Under the pieces are notes generated by a model, which did no database searches, had not been told where the DNA came from, and saw only the letters and a list, made by a program, of their open reading frames with translations. From an uncultured Macromonas sp. (lineage in GTDB: Bacteria; Pseudomonadota; Gammaproteobacteria; Burkholderiales; Burkholderiaceae): a DNA stretch of 16,318 nucleotides. Every line of letters starts with the position of its first letter. Within the stretch, counting starts at the first letter, position 1. Location of the stretch: positions 1-16,318 of the forward strand of contig CAMLOF010000037.1 in NCBI GenBank assembly GCA_946481585.1, read 5' to 3'. The position numbers were made by a program, and so were the translations under genes. Positions 6,583-14,008 of this stretch are shown piece after piece.

Positions 6583-8505
6583 ATGAACATCGCATCCACA
6601 CCCGCCCCCGTGTCCGGCGCCGGGGAATCCGGTCAGCCGCTTCACCGCCAGGGCCTGGCAGCACTCACACTCGGGGCCGTCGGCGTCGTCTATGGCGACA
6701 TCGGCACCAGCCCGCTCTACACGGTCAAAGAGGTGTTTGCTCCCCACACCGGTGTGCCGCTCGACGCAGCGCACCTCATCGGCGCCGTGTCGGTCATCTT
6801 CTGGGCACTGATGCTGGTGGTCACGCTCAAGTACGTGACCCTCATCCTGCGCGCCGACAACCATGGCGAGGGCGGCGGGCTGGCCCTCACCGCCCTGGCG
6901 GCGCAGGCCGTCAAGTCCCGCCCGGCGCTGCGCAGTGCCCTGCTGTTGCTGGGCGTGTTCGGCGCCACACTGTTCTACGGTGACAGTCTCATCACCCCGG
7001 CCATTTCGGTGCTGGGCGCGATGGAAGGGCTGGAACTGGTGACACCTGCGCTCAAGGACTACGTGGTGCCCATTTCCGTGGTCATTCTCGTTGCGCTGTT
7101 CCTGATGCAGCGCCACGGCACGGCTTTTGTGGGGCGCTTTTTTGGTCCCATCATCGTGCTGTGGTTTGTGGTGCTGGGCATCACGGGCGTGCTGCATATC
7201 GCGCAGCAACCGGCCATACTCGCGGCCCTCAATCCCTGGTACGCGTGGGCTTTCCTGGCCGAGCGGGGCTGGCACCTTTTCGCCGCCATGGGCGCCATCG
7301 TGCTGGCCATCACCGGCGCCGAGGCCCTGTACGCCGACATGGGGCATTTCGGGCGACGGCCCATCCGCCTGGCCTGGACTGGTCTGGTGCTGCCGTCCCT
7401 GGCGCTGAATTACCTGGGCCAGGGCGCCTTGCTGATGGCCGACCCCAGCGCCATCGAAAACCCTTTCTACCGCCTGTTCCCGGACGACTGGGTCCTTCCC
7501 GCGCTGGTACTGGCCACGCTTGCAGCCATCATCGCTTCGCAGGCCGTCATCTCGGGTGCCTATTCCATGACCAAGCAGGCCATGCAGCTGGGCTTTCTGC
7601 CCAGGCTGGCAGTGCGTTACACCTCTGCACGCGAGATGGGACAGATCTACATGCCCGCGGTCAACTGGGCGCTGCTGGCTGGGGTGATCGCGGCAGTGCT
7701 GTTCTTCGGCAGTTCATCGGCGCTGGCTGCGGCCTACGGCATCGCCGTCACCTTGACGATGATGATTACCACCATCCTCACCTACTTCGTGGTGCGCGAA
7801 GGCTGGCGCCTGCCTGCCCCGGTGGCCATCGGGGCCACGGTCTTCTTCTTGCTGGTGGACGCTTTGCTGGTGGCGGGTTGTGCGGTCAAGTTCTTGGACG
7901 GCGGCTGGTTCCCGCTGGCGCTGGGGTTGCTGATGTTCGGGGTGATGAGCACCTGGGCGCGGGGGCGTGAGTTGCTGCTGGGCAGCATCCGCCGCGACGG
8001 CCTGGCGTTGCAGGACTTCATCGACACCCTGGACACCCGCTCGCTCAACCGGGCGTCCCGCACGGCAGTCTATGCCGTGGCCGACCCCACCACCGTGCCA
8101 CAGGCATTGCTGCACAACCTCAAGCACAACCAGGTGCTGCACGAGCGCAACGTCATTCTCACCGTCATGTTCCACGAAGTGCCCTGGGTGCCCATGGAGC
8201 GGCGCGTGCAGGTGGACGCCCTCGGTCACGGGTTCTGGCGCGTCACGGTGAACTTCGGTTTCATGAACACCCCCGATGTGCCCCAGGCCCTCACGCTGAC
8301 TCAGCAACAGGGCCTGCACATTCCGGTGTTCGAGACGACCTACTTCCTCAGCCGCGAAACGGTGGTGCCCACGCCCGGCGAAGGCATGAACAACTGGCGT
8401 GAGCGCCTGTTCGCGGCGATGAGCCGCAACGCGGGCGGCGTGGTCGAGTTTTTCAAGCTGCCCAGCAACGCAGTGGTCGAACTGGGCACCCGGGTGCAGA
8501 TCTGA
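6583..8505 (+). CDS. kup: KUP-family potassium uptake protein
   Basis: Kup imports K+ across the inner membrane, probably by proton symport. The 640-residue protein (E. coli Kup is 622) starts with a short polar tail and then the family hallmark [21 protein letters not shown] in the first membrane helix. [16 protein letters not shown] follows after the second helix, then [15 protein letters not shown]. About twelve hydrophobic segments run to roughly residue 465, followed by a hydrophilic C-terminal domain of about 170 residues containing [18 protein letters not shown] and the [10 protein letters not shown] segment conserved in Kup proteins. The ATG at 6583 is preceded by a weak GGGAA site. 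It lies downstream of a KdpDE-like pair, with a shared operator-like element before both. That arrangement suggests regulated expression, although Kup is usually described as constitutive in E. coli. Confidence 0.96.
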   Translation: MNIASTPAPVSGAGESGQPLHRQGLAALTLGAVGVVYGDIGTSPLYTVKEVFAPHTGVPLDAAHLIGAVSVIFWALMLVVTLKYVTLILRADNHGEGGGLALTALAAQAVKSRPALRSALLLLGVFGATLFYGDSLITPAISVLGAMEGLELVTPALKDYVVPISVVILVALFLMQRHGTAFVGRFFGPIIVLWFVVLGITGVLHIAQQPAILAALNPWYAWAFLAERGWHLFAAMGAIVLAITGAEALYADMGHFGRRPIRLAWTGLVLPSLALNYLGQGALLMADPSAIENPFYRLFPDDWVLPALVLATLAAIIASQAVISGAYSMTKQAMQLGFLPRLAVRYTSAREMGQIYMPAVNWALLAGVIAAVLFFGSSSALAAAYGIAVTLTMMITTILTYFVVREGWRLPAPVAIGATVFFLLVDALLVAGCAVKFLDGGWFPLALGLLMFGVMSTWARGRELLLGSIRRDGLALQDFIDTLDTRSLNRASRTAVYAVADPTTVPQALLHNLKHNQVLHERNVILTVMFHEVPWVPMERRVQVDALGHGFWRVTVNFGFMNTPDVPQALTLTQQQGLHIPVFETTYFLSRETVVPTPGEGMNNWRERLFAAMSRNAGGVVEFFKLPSNAVVELGTRVQI

Positions 8506-8518
8506 GCCTGGCTCAGAT
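8500..8518. terminator. hairpin between convergent kup and the small exported-protein gene
   Basis: ATCTGAGC and GCTCAGAT form a perfect 8-bp stem with the 3-base loop CTG. The stem covers the stop codons of both convergent genes, so the same structure would form in both transcripts. Neither side has a T-run, so it is at best a bidirectional, non-canonical terminator or a 3'-end stabiliser. Confidence 0.5.
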
Positions 8519-8752
8519 GCCGAGCATCTTCTTCGCCTCGCCCAGCAGCTTCATCGACTCATCGTGTTTGCCAGCCTTGTGAGCGGTTTCACCGTCGGCA
8601 CGCAGCTGCTTCACCTTGGTCATGGCCGCTGCGTCCATCATGGGCTGGGTGGCCAGCTTGGCGTCAATGGCCGCCATCTCCTTGGGGCAACTGTTGGCCC
8701 AGGTCAATGGGGCAAAGATCAGCATGCCAAGGGCCAGAACGATGTGTTTCAT
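8513..8752 (-). CDS. small exported protein of unknown function
   Basis: This 79-residue protein has a clear signal peptide: K3-containing start, hydrophobic core IVLALGMLIFAPL, and a likely cleavage after TWA at residue 19. The mature part is about 60 residues, rich in Lys, Ala and Met, and almost certainly helical. It has a single Cys (in NSCPKEM) near its N-terminus. The Cys lies two residues after the predicted cleavage, in a context that does not fit a lipobox. The C-terminal half resembles a tetratricopeptide-like helix pair (ETAHKAGKHDESMKLLGEAKKMLG), and the protein may be periplasmic. The start at 8752 is supported by GAGG about eight bases upstream. It lies downstream of dctA on the same strand but is separated from it by two hairpins, so it probably has its own promoter. 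I do not recognise a function. Confidence 0.75.
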   Translation of the reverse strand: MKHIVLALGMLIFAPLTWANSCPKEMAAIDAKLATQPMMDAAAMTKVKQLRADGETAHKAGKHDESMKLLGEAKKMLGI

Positions 8753-8792
8753 GGTGCAACCTCGTTGAAGTGAACCGGGCCTGAAACACTAA

Positions 8793-8827
8793 GCCCCCTG
8801 GCGTTGGCTGTCAACGCGGCAGGGGGC
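8793..8827 (-). terminator. strong two-part stem-loop downstream of dctA
   Basis: GCCCCCTG at 8793-8800 pairs perfectly with CAGGGGGC at 8820-8827. Inside it GCGTTG (8801-8806) pairs perfectly with CAACGC (8812-8817), leaving a GG bulge and a 5-base loop. Together this gives 14 base pairs. On the minus strand the stem is followed by TTAGTGTTT, a poor but T-rich tail, so it probably ends the dctA transcript. Confidence 0.62.
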
Positions 8828-8838
8828 AACTGCAATGG

Positions 8839-8861
8839 CGGCAGGGTTTTGGGGCCTGCCG
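8839..8861 (-). repeat. inverted repeat just after the dctA stop
   Basis: CGGCAGG at 8839-8845 pairs with CCTGCCG at 8855-8861 around a 9-base loop, beginning 13 bases past the dctA stop codon. No T-run follows on the minus strand. It may protect the 3' end of the dctA mRNA or act together with the stronger stem at 8793-8827. Confidence 0.45.
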
Positions 8862-8874
8862 TGTTCGCCAAGGG

Positions 8875-10245
8875 TCAGGATTTCTGCGGTGCCACGGCCA
8901 TGTGGCTGGTCTTCAGGTCCATCAACACCTCGGGTTCCTCGGTCTCTTGCGCGGTGGGGTGGTCCAGCCCCGCATGCAGGCGCTGGGTGTCAAGGTCGCC
9001 AGTCCATTTGGCCACCACCAGGGTTGCCACGCCGTTGCCCACCAGGTTGGTCAGGGCGCGGGCTTCCGACATGAAGCGGTCAATACCCAGAATCAACGCC
9101 AGCCCGGCCACGGGCACATGGCCCACGGCAGACAGCGTGGCCGCCAGCACAATGAAGCCGCTGCCCGTGATACCCGCCGCGCCCTTGGATGTGAGCAGCA
9201 GCACGGCCAGCAGAGTGAGCTGCTGCGTCAGCGTCATCGGCGTGTCGGTGGCCTGCGCCACGAACACGGCGGCCATCGTCAGGTAGATGGAGGTGCCGTC
9301 CAGATTGAACGAGTAGCCCGTGGGAATCACCAGGCCCACCACCGACTTGCGTGCCCCCAGGTTCTCCAGCTTTTCCATCATGCGCGGCAGCACCGATTCG
9401 GAAGAAGACGTGCCCAGCACGATCAGCAGTTCCTCTTTGATGTAACGCACGAACTTGAAGATGCTGAACCCGTGGAAGCGGCTGATCAGGCCCAGCACCA
9501 CGAACACGAAGAGCAGGCACGTCAGGTAGAACGAGCCCATGAGCTTGCCCAGCGAGAACAGCGAGTCCACGCCGTACTTGCCGATGGTGAAGGCCATGGC
9601 CCCGAAGGCGCCGATCGGGGCGACCTTCATGATGATGCCGACGATGTCGAACAGCACGTGCGAGAACTTCTCGATGAAGTCGAACACCATGGTGCCGCGC
9701 CCGCCAAACTTGTGCAGGGCAAAACCGAACATCACGGAAAACAGCAGCACCTGCAGGATTTCGCCCTTGGCGAAGGCGTCCACCACCGAAGTGGGAATCA
9801 CGTTCAGCAGGAAGTCCACCGTGCCCTGCATCTTGCCGGGCTGGGTGTAGGCGGCAATGCCCTTGGTGTCCAGCGTGGCGGGGTCAACGTGCATGCCAGA
9901 GCCGGGCTGGATCAGGTTCACCACCACCAGGCCGATGACCAGCGCCAGGGTGGACACGATCTCGAAGTACAGCAGGGCCAGCCCGCCGGTCTTGCCCACG
10001 CGCTTCATGTCCTCCATACCGGCGATGCCCACCACCACCGTACAGAAGATGATCGGCGCGATGATCATCTTGATCAGCTTGATGAAGCCGTCACCCAGAG
10101 GCTTCATCTGCGTGCCAAGTTCGGGGTGGAAGTGGCCCAGCAGCACACCCACCGTAACGGCGAACAGAACCTGTGCGTAAAGGGATTTGTAGATCGGTTT
10201 GCGCGGGGCAGCGGCCGCTGCCGGAGCGAGGTTGGTGGTTGACAT
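8875..10245 (-). CDS. dctA: C4-dicarboxylate:cation symporter DctA
   Basis: DctA imports succinate, fumarate and malate with protons or sodium across the inner membrane (DAACS/glutamate-aspartate symporter family). The 456-residue protein is close to the E. coli length (428). Family marks are the serine-rich re-entrant loop [13 protein letters not shown] (about 278-290), [19 protein letters not shown] (about 303-321) and [22 protein letters not shown] further on. The N-terminal region has [19 protein letters not shown]. The start MSTTN at 10245 has GAGAG about eight bases upstream. A longer reading from a TTG at 10305 would translate through a transcription terminator and is rejected. It lies downstream of a DctP-like gene, and the adjacent DctS/DctR-type system, divergently placed, is its likely regulator. 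An intrinsic terminator in its leader implies attenuation or a complex promoter arrangement. Confidence 0.96.
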   Translation of the reverse strand: MSTTNLAPAAAAAPRKPIYKSLYAQVLFAVTVGVLLGHFHPELGTQMKPLGDGFIKLIKMIIAPIIFCTVVVGIAGMEDMKRVGKTGGLALLYFEIVSTLALVIGLVVVNLIQPGSGMHVDPATLDTKGIAAYTQPGKMQGTVDFLLNVIPTSVVDAFAKGEILQVLLFSVMFGFALHKFGGRGTMVFDFIEKFSHVLFDIVGIIMKVAPIGAFGAMAFTIGKYGVDSLFSLGKLMGSFYLTCLLFVFVVLGLISRFHGFSIFKFVRYIKEELLIVLGTSSSESVLPRMMEKLENLGARKSVVGLVIPTGYSFNLDGTSIYLTMAAVFVAQATDTPMTLTQQLTLLAVLLLTSKGAAGITGSGFIVLAATLSAVGHVPVAGLALILGIDRFMSEARALTNLVGNGVATLVVAKWTGDLDTQRLHAGLDHPTAQETEEPEVLMDLKTSHMAVAPQKS

Positions 10246-10264
10246 AAGGGGCTCTCGTACTTGG

Positions 10265-10296
10265 AAAAAAGCCCCGAAGTTGTCCCGGCTCGGGGC
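10265..10296 (-). terminator. intrinsic terminator inside the dctA leader
   Basis: On the minus strand GCCCCGA (10290-10296) pairs perfectly with TCGGGGC (10271-10277), followed immediately by six T residues (10265-10270). This is the textbook Rho-independent form. The T-run ends only about 20 bases before the dctA start codon, just ahead of its ribosome binding site. It can terminate transcripts coming from the DctP-like gene, but any dctA transcript starting further upstream must pass it too. Confidence 0.8.
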
Positions 10297-10327
10297 GGTA
10301 CGCAACGATACGGATACCCCCGCGGGT

Positions 10328-10361
10328 CGCCAACTGTGGCGTTCAACAGTCGGGTAAACCC
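10328..10361 (-). promoter_or_regulatory. palindromes in the region between the DctP-like gene and dctA
   Basis: The 140-base interval 10246-10385 holds two further symmetric elements upstream of the terminator: CGCCA/TGGCG (10328-10341, 4-base loop) and GGGT-AA-ACCC (10352-10361). ACTGT/ACAGT pairs also overlap them. They could be operator sites or alternative RNA stems competing with the terminator. No clear -35/-10 pair is seen here. Confidence 0.35.
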
Positions 10362-10385
10362 TAATATGACTGCGGGTTTGCGGCG

Positions 10386-11408
10386 TCAGGGTGCCTGCAA
10401 GGCTTGCCGAACGTCTCGCAGCAAGGCGGGTCCGACGGTTCGCTCAAACGTCTGGTACACCGGCTCCACCTGGCGTTTGAGTTCGGCACGCTGTGCAGGT
10501 GTCAACGTGTGCACCCGCAAGCCCGGCGTGCTTCGCAAGGTGTCCAGCGCCTGCTGGTCCAGCTCGGCAGACAGGCGGTTACCCAGCGCCAGTGCTTCGG
10601 CCAGCGCCTGGCCCAGCAGTTCGCGGTCTGCTGGTGCCAGGCTGTTCCAGAAGCGCGGGTTGCTCACTACCGCGTAACCCAGGTAGCCATGGCGGGTGAG
10701 TGAAACGTCGCTCTGCACACTGGCCAGCCCTTGGGTGATGAAGTTGGACAAGGGGTTCTCGGCACCGTCCACCACCCCTTTGGCCAATGCACTGCGCGTT
10801 TCGCCGAAGGGCAGCACCACCGCCTGCGCGCCCAGAGCGCGCATCTGCGCCACCAGCACGCGCGACGCCTGCACCCGCAGGCGTTGACCCTGAAAGTCGG
10901 CGGGTGTCGTCAGCGGTCGCCGTGCGCTCATTTGCTTGAAGCCGCTGTCCATGAAGCCCAGCCCCACCATCTGTTGGCGTTCGAGCCGGTCAAGCAGTTG
11001 GCGGCCCAAGGGGCCTTGGGTCACGCGACGCACTTCGTCCAGGTTGTTGAAGAGGAAGGGCAGGTCGAACACCTCGAACTCTGGCACACCAGCCGTGCCG
11101 AATTTGGAGAGCGATGGCGCCAGCAGTTCCACGGCGCCCAGCCGCAGGGCCTCCATTTCGTCTTCGTCGCCGTAGAGTTGTGAGTCGGGGTAGACCTCCA
11201 CCCGCAGGCGGCCCTTGCCGCGCTCTTCAACCAGTTTCTTGAAGTGCTGGGCCATGCGGCCCTTGGGGGTGTCGGCCGCCACCACGTGGGAAAAACGAAC
11301 CAGCACCCCGGGCCGCTCAGCCTGTGCTGACAGGCCCAAAGCCAGCGCCAGTGCGCCCAGCGCCCAGCACGCCAGGCGCCTGCGCAGGTTGGGTGTGCGG
11401 TCCGTCAT
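10386..11408 (-). CDS. dctP: TRAP-type C4-dicarboxylate substrate-binding protein, DctP-like
   Basis: This is a 340-residue periplasmic binding protein of the TRAP DctP family, which captures C4-dicarboxylates or similar carboxylates. A signal peptide covers about residues 1-30 (RRR, hydrophobic core, cleavage after SAQA). Family features follow in order: [19 protein letters not shown], then [26 protein letters not shown], then [12 protein letters not shown], then [21 protein letters not shown] carrying the arginine that normally binds the carboxylate, and finally [12 protein letters not shown]. The start MTDRT at 11408 is chosen because it directly precedes the basic signal-peptide start; the ribosome binding site is weak. 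The membrane partners DctQ and DctM are not in this window; the downstream gene is dctA, and a DctS/DctR-type pair is divergent. It may serve a distant TRAP permease or act as a ligand-loaded co-receptor for the kinase; both are inference. Confidence 0.9.
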   Translation of the reverse strand: MTDRTPNLRRRLACWALGALALALGLSAQAERPGVLVRFSHVVAADTPKGRMAQHFKKLVEERGKGRLRVEVYPDSQLYGDEDEMEALRLGAVELLAPSLSKFGTAGVPEFEVFDLPFLFNNLDEVRRVTQGPLGRQLLDRLERQQMVGLGFMDSGFKQMSARRPLTTPADFQGQRLRVQASRVLVAQMRALGAQAVVLPFGETRSALAKGVVDGAENPLSNFITQGLASVQSDVSLTRHGYLGYAVVSNPRFWNSLAPADRELLGQALAEALALGNRLSAELDQQALDTLRSTPGLRVHTLTPAQRAELKRQVEPVYQTFERTVGPALLRDVRQALQAP

Positions 11409-11439
11409 GTCCGCTATGCTAGCGGCAACTCCCCCAGCC

Positions 11440-13380
11440 ATGACGCCCGAGCCCGCCATCGACTTTGACCTGCTCGACCTGGACGTGCGCCAGGCTTCGG
11501 CACTGAACCGGCGCGCGTTGCGCTGGCTGACGGCGTTGCTGCTGCTGGTGGCGCTTTCCATCGGCGGCCTGGTGGCATTCCTGTTCCAGGCAGAGGCGCA
11601 GGAAGAGGCGCGCCGGGATGCCGCCGATGCCGAGTGGCTGGACCAGACCTTGCGCTTTCATTTCCGGCGGCTGGAGGCCGATCTGACCTTGCTCGCCAGA
11701 CGCGAAGGGCCGCAGGGCTACGGCGCGGTTCTTGAGCGGGCGGGCCAGTTGTGGCGCGGGCAGGGCGTGGTGGTCCACCACGCCTGGCTGGACGCAGCGG
11801 CGCAGCCCTTCGCTGGCAACTGGCCCGCGCAGTGGGCGCCCCTGACGGACGACCCCGCACAGGCAGGCGCCATTGCCGTGATGCTGGACACGGCGAGGGG
11901 GCTGCGGCGCCCGGCCTACGCGGGGCCCCTGCCTTCGCCAGATGGATCTGCTCATTGGCTGTGGCTGGCGGTCCCCGCTTTCAGCGGCGAACGCTTTGTG
12001 GGCAGTTATGTGGCGGTCATCCACGTGGGCCGTGCGCTGGAACAGGCAGTGCCAGGCTGGTTCTTGCAGGAACATGCCTTGCGTTCCATCTTCACCACAG
12101 GACATGTTGAAACCAATGACGCAGGTGAGCGGTACACCGTGCCTGTGAATCTGCCGGGGGCGCAGTGGACGCTCGGCGTGCGTGTGCTGCAGGCCCAGCC
12201 TGCTCGGGCACCCAGGGTATTCTTTGCCGTGGCGTTGGTGTGTTTGCTCAGCATGTCTGCAGCGCTTTACTGGCTGGCGCGTGACGCATCGCGCAGGCGG
12301 CGGGCCGAGGCCCGCCTGCAATCCCAGGTGGCCCTGCGCACCGCCATGGAGCGCGCCGTCACCCTGGGCCTGTGCGCCTGGGGGGGCGACGGTCGGCTGC
12401 TTTACGCCAACCACGCCTTTGCCCGGCTGCTTGGGCGGGAGCCTGCCGATGTGGCGCGGCAGACCGTCGAACAGCCCTGGTGGCCCTTGGCAACGCCACC
12501 GGGCCAGAATGTTCCGCCAGAGGGGCTTGAACAGCGCTGGACCAGGCCAGACGGCGAGTACCTGGACGTGCTTGTGCATGCGGCTCCCATGGCGCACGCC
12601 GATGGACGCGTAGCCGGGTGGATGGCTTCTGCGCTGGACGTGACGGAGCGCAGGCGCATCGAACGGCTCGCCGCCAGCCAGCAGGAAAAACTCGAAGCCA
12701 GCGCCCGCCTGGTGGCGGTGGGGGAGGTGGCCTCCACCCTGGCCCACGAGCTCAACCAACCGCTCGGCGCACTCAGCGGCTTTGCCAACGGCCTGCTCAA
12801 CCGCGTGCGCGAAGGCAGCATCACCCTGGAGCAGGCCGTGCCCGTGGTCGAGCGCATGGAACGGATTGCGCAGAAGGCCGGGCGCGTCATACAGCGTGTG
12901 AACGCCTTTGCGCGGCGGCAGGAGATGGCGCCCCAAGCCACCGACCTGAGCGCCTTTGTGCAACGTGTGGCGGGGCAACTCACCTTGCCGCCGGGCGTCA
13001 GCCTGACTTTGCAGTTGCCCAGCCACCCCGTCAGCGTGCCCGCAGATGCGCTGTTGCTGGAGCACGCCGTGCACAACCTGGTGCTCAACGCTACCGAATG
13101 GGCGCCCCGGGGCGTCTTGCACCCCGCACGGGTACGGGTAACGCTGGAAGAACAGGAGTTGCAAGCGGTGCTGCTGGTGGAAGACAGCGGCCCCGGCGTC
13201 GCGCCAGAGGATGCTGCATCCATCTTCGAAGCCTTCCACACCCGCAAGCCGGGCGGCATGGGCATGGGGCTGTCCATCTGTCGCTCCATTGTCGAAGCGC
13301 ACCACGGCCGCCTGGAGGTGGGGCGCAGCACTGAGCTGGGCGGGGCACAATTCACACTCTGGCTGCCCAAGAACCCATGA
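11440..13380 (+). CDS. PAS-containing sensor histidine kinase, DctS-like
   Basis: This is a 646-residue membrane kinase. TM1 lies at about 28-50 and TM2 at about 260-281, enclosing a roughly 210-residue periplasmic sensor of the Cache-like kind. A PAS domain follows (about 300-405; GRLLYANHAFARLLGREPADV), then the phosphoacceptor box LAHELNQPLGALSGFANGL with H436, and an ATPase domain with HNLVLNATEW, EDSGPGV and GMGMGLSICRSIVEAHHG. The H-E-L-N-Q-P-L box and the layout match the DctS/TtrS/FixL-type kinases that pair with LuxR-type regulators, as found next. The start MTPEP at 11440 leaves 31 bp to the divergent DctP-like start; in-frame ATGs at 11407 and 11416 are possible. Sensing of C4-dicarboxylates is inferred from the neighbours and from the Rhodobacter DctS/DctR precedent. 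Confidence 0.88.
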   Translation: MTPEPAIDFDLLDLDVRQASALNRRALRWLTALLLLVALSIGGLVAFLFQAEAQEEARRDAADAEWLDQTLRFHFRRLEADLTLLARREGPQGYGAVLERAGQLWRGQGVVVHHAWLDAAAQPFAGNWPAQWAPLTDDPAQAGAIAVMLDTARGLRRPAYAGPLPSPDGSAHWLWLAVPAFSGERFVGSYVAVIHVGRALEQAVPGWFLQEHALRSIFTTGHVETNDAGERYTVPVNLPGAQWTLGVRVLQAQPARAPRVFFAVALVCLLSMSAALYWLARDASRRRRAEARLQSQVALRTAMERAVTLGLCAWGGDGRLLYANHAFARLLGREPADVARQTVEQPWWPLATPPGQNVPPEGLEQRWTRPDGEYLDVLVHAAPMAHADGRVAGWMASALDVTERRRIERLAASQQEKLEASARLVAVGEVASTLAHELNQPLGALSGFANGLLNRVREGSITLEQAVPVVERMERIAQKAGRVIQRVNAFARRQEMAPQATDLSAFVQRVAGQLTLPPGVSLTLQLPSHPVSVPADALLLEHAVHNLVLNATEWAPRGVLHPARVRVTLEEQELQAVLLVEDSGPGVAPEDAASIFEAFHTRKPGGMGMGLSICRSIVEAHHGRLEVGRSTELGGAQFTLWLPKNP

Positions 13381-14000
13381 ACCCCACAGTGCATATCGTT
13401 GACGACGACGCGGACTTCCGCGATGCGTTGGCGTGGCTGCTCGATTCGCGTGGCTTGCCTGCGCGCACCTGGGCGGGGGGCGATGTGTTCCTGCAGGCGC
13501 TGCGTGGCGGGCCGCGCCCCTGGCCTTGCAGCGTGGTGTTGCTCGACATCCGCATGGAGCCGCTGTCTGGCCTGGCCACCTTTGAGGAACTCAAAGCCCA
13601 GGGCTGGCCGTGGCCGGTGCTTTTTTTGACCGGACATGGCGACGTGGGCATGGCGGTAGCCGCCGTCAAGAACGGCGCCTGGGACTTTCTGGAAAAACCG
13701 TTTCAGGACAACCAGCTGGTGGACAAGGTTGAAGCGGCACGGCAGGCCGCGCTGGACTGGCAGGCGAGTGAACAGGAGCGCCTGAACTTCCAGCAGGCCC
13801 TGGCGGGCCTGAGCGCGCGTGAGCGCGAAGTGCTGGATGAACTGCTGCAGGGCCACTACAACAAGAACATTGCCGACCACCTTGGCATCACCCAGCGCAC
13901 AGTGGAATTTCACCGCGCCAACATCTTCGAAAAGCTACAGGTGCAGTCGGCCATTGAACTGGCCCACCGCATGGGGCTGTACGGCCGCCCCGGCACCTGA
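13377..14000 (+). CDS. FixJ/LuxR-type response regulator, DctR-like
   Basis: This is a 207-residue cytoplasmic transcription regulator. The receiver domain has IVDDD at 7-11, the phosphoacceptor D57 in VLLDIRMEPLSG, the threonine in VLFLTGHGDVGMAVAAVKNGA and the lysine in DFLEKPF. The C-terminal LuxR-type helix-turn-helix reads LSAREREVLDELLQGHYNKNIADHLGITQRTVEFHRANIFEKL, with the usual IAxxLGIxxxTVExHR recognition unit. Its ATG overlaps the kinase stop as ATGA with no ribosome binding site of its own, so translation is coupled to the kinase. The family fits the DctS/DctR system that activates C4-dicarboxylate transport in Rhodobacter. Here the natural targets would be the divergent DctP-like gene and dctA. 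It ends 8 bases from the convergent AAA+ ATPase gene, with no terminator visible between them. Confidence 0.92.
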   Translation: MNPTVHIVDDDADFRDALAWLLDSRGLPARTWAGGDVFLQALRGGPRPWPCSVVLLDIRMEPLSGLATFEELKAQGWPWPVLFLTGHGDVGMAVAAVKNGAWDFLEKPFQDNQLVDKVEAARQAALDWQASEQERLNFQQALAGLSAREREVLDELLQGHYNKNIADHLGITQRTVEFHRANIFEKLQVQSAIELAHRMGLYGRPGT

Positions 14001-14008
14001 GTCGCCGC

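Noticed and set aside
5695..7347. Minus-strand open frame of about 550 codons opposite the regulator and kup
   Set aside because: The composition is His/Gln/Arg-rich with no domain, and it is wholly antisense to two clearly conserved genes.
8902..10242. Plus-strand open frame opposite dctA
   Set aside because: Its translation is dominated by His, Gln and Glu repeats arising from the antisense of membrane-protein codons; dctA is certain.
10246..10305. N-terminal extension of DctA from a TTG at 10305
   Set aside because: It would translate through the terminator stem and T-run. The family normally starts near MSTTN, which has a ribosome binding site.
11419..13913. Minus-strand open frames opposite the DctS-like kinase and its regulator
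   Set aside because: There are no motifs, the composition is typical of antisense frames, and they overlap two well-supported genes.
14001..14008. Terminator between the convergent DctR-like and AAA+ ATPase genes
   Set aside because: Only 8 bases separate the stops, and I found no stem-loop or T-run spanning them.
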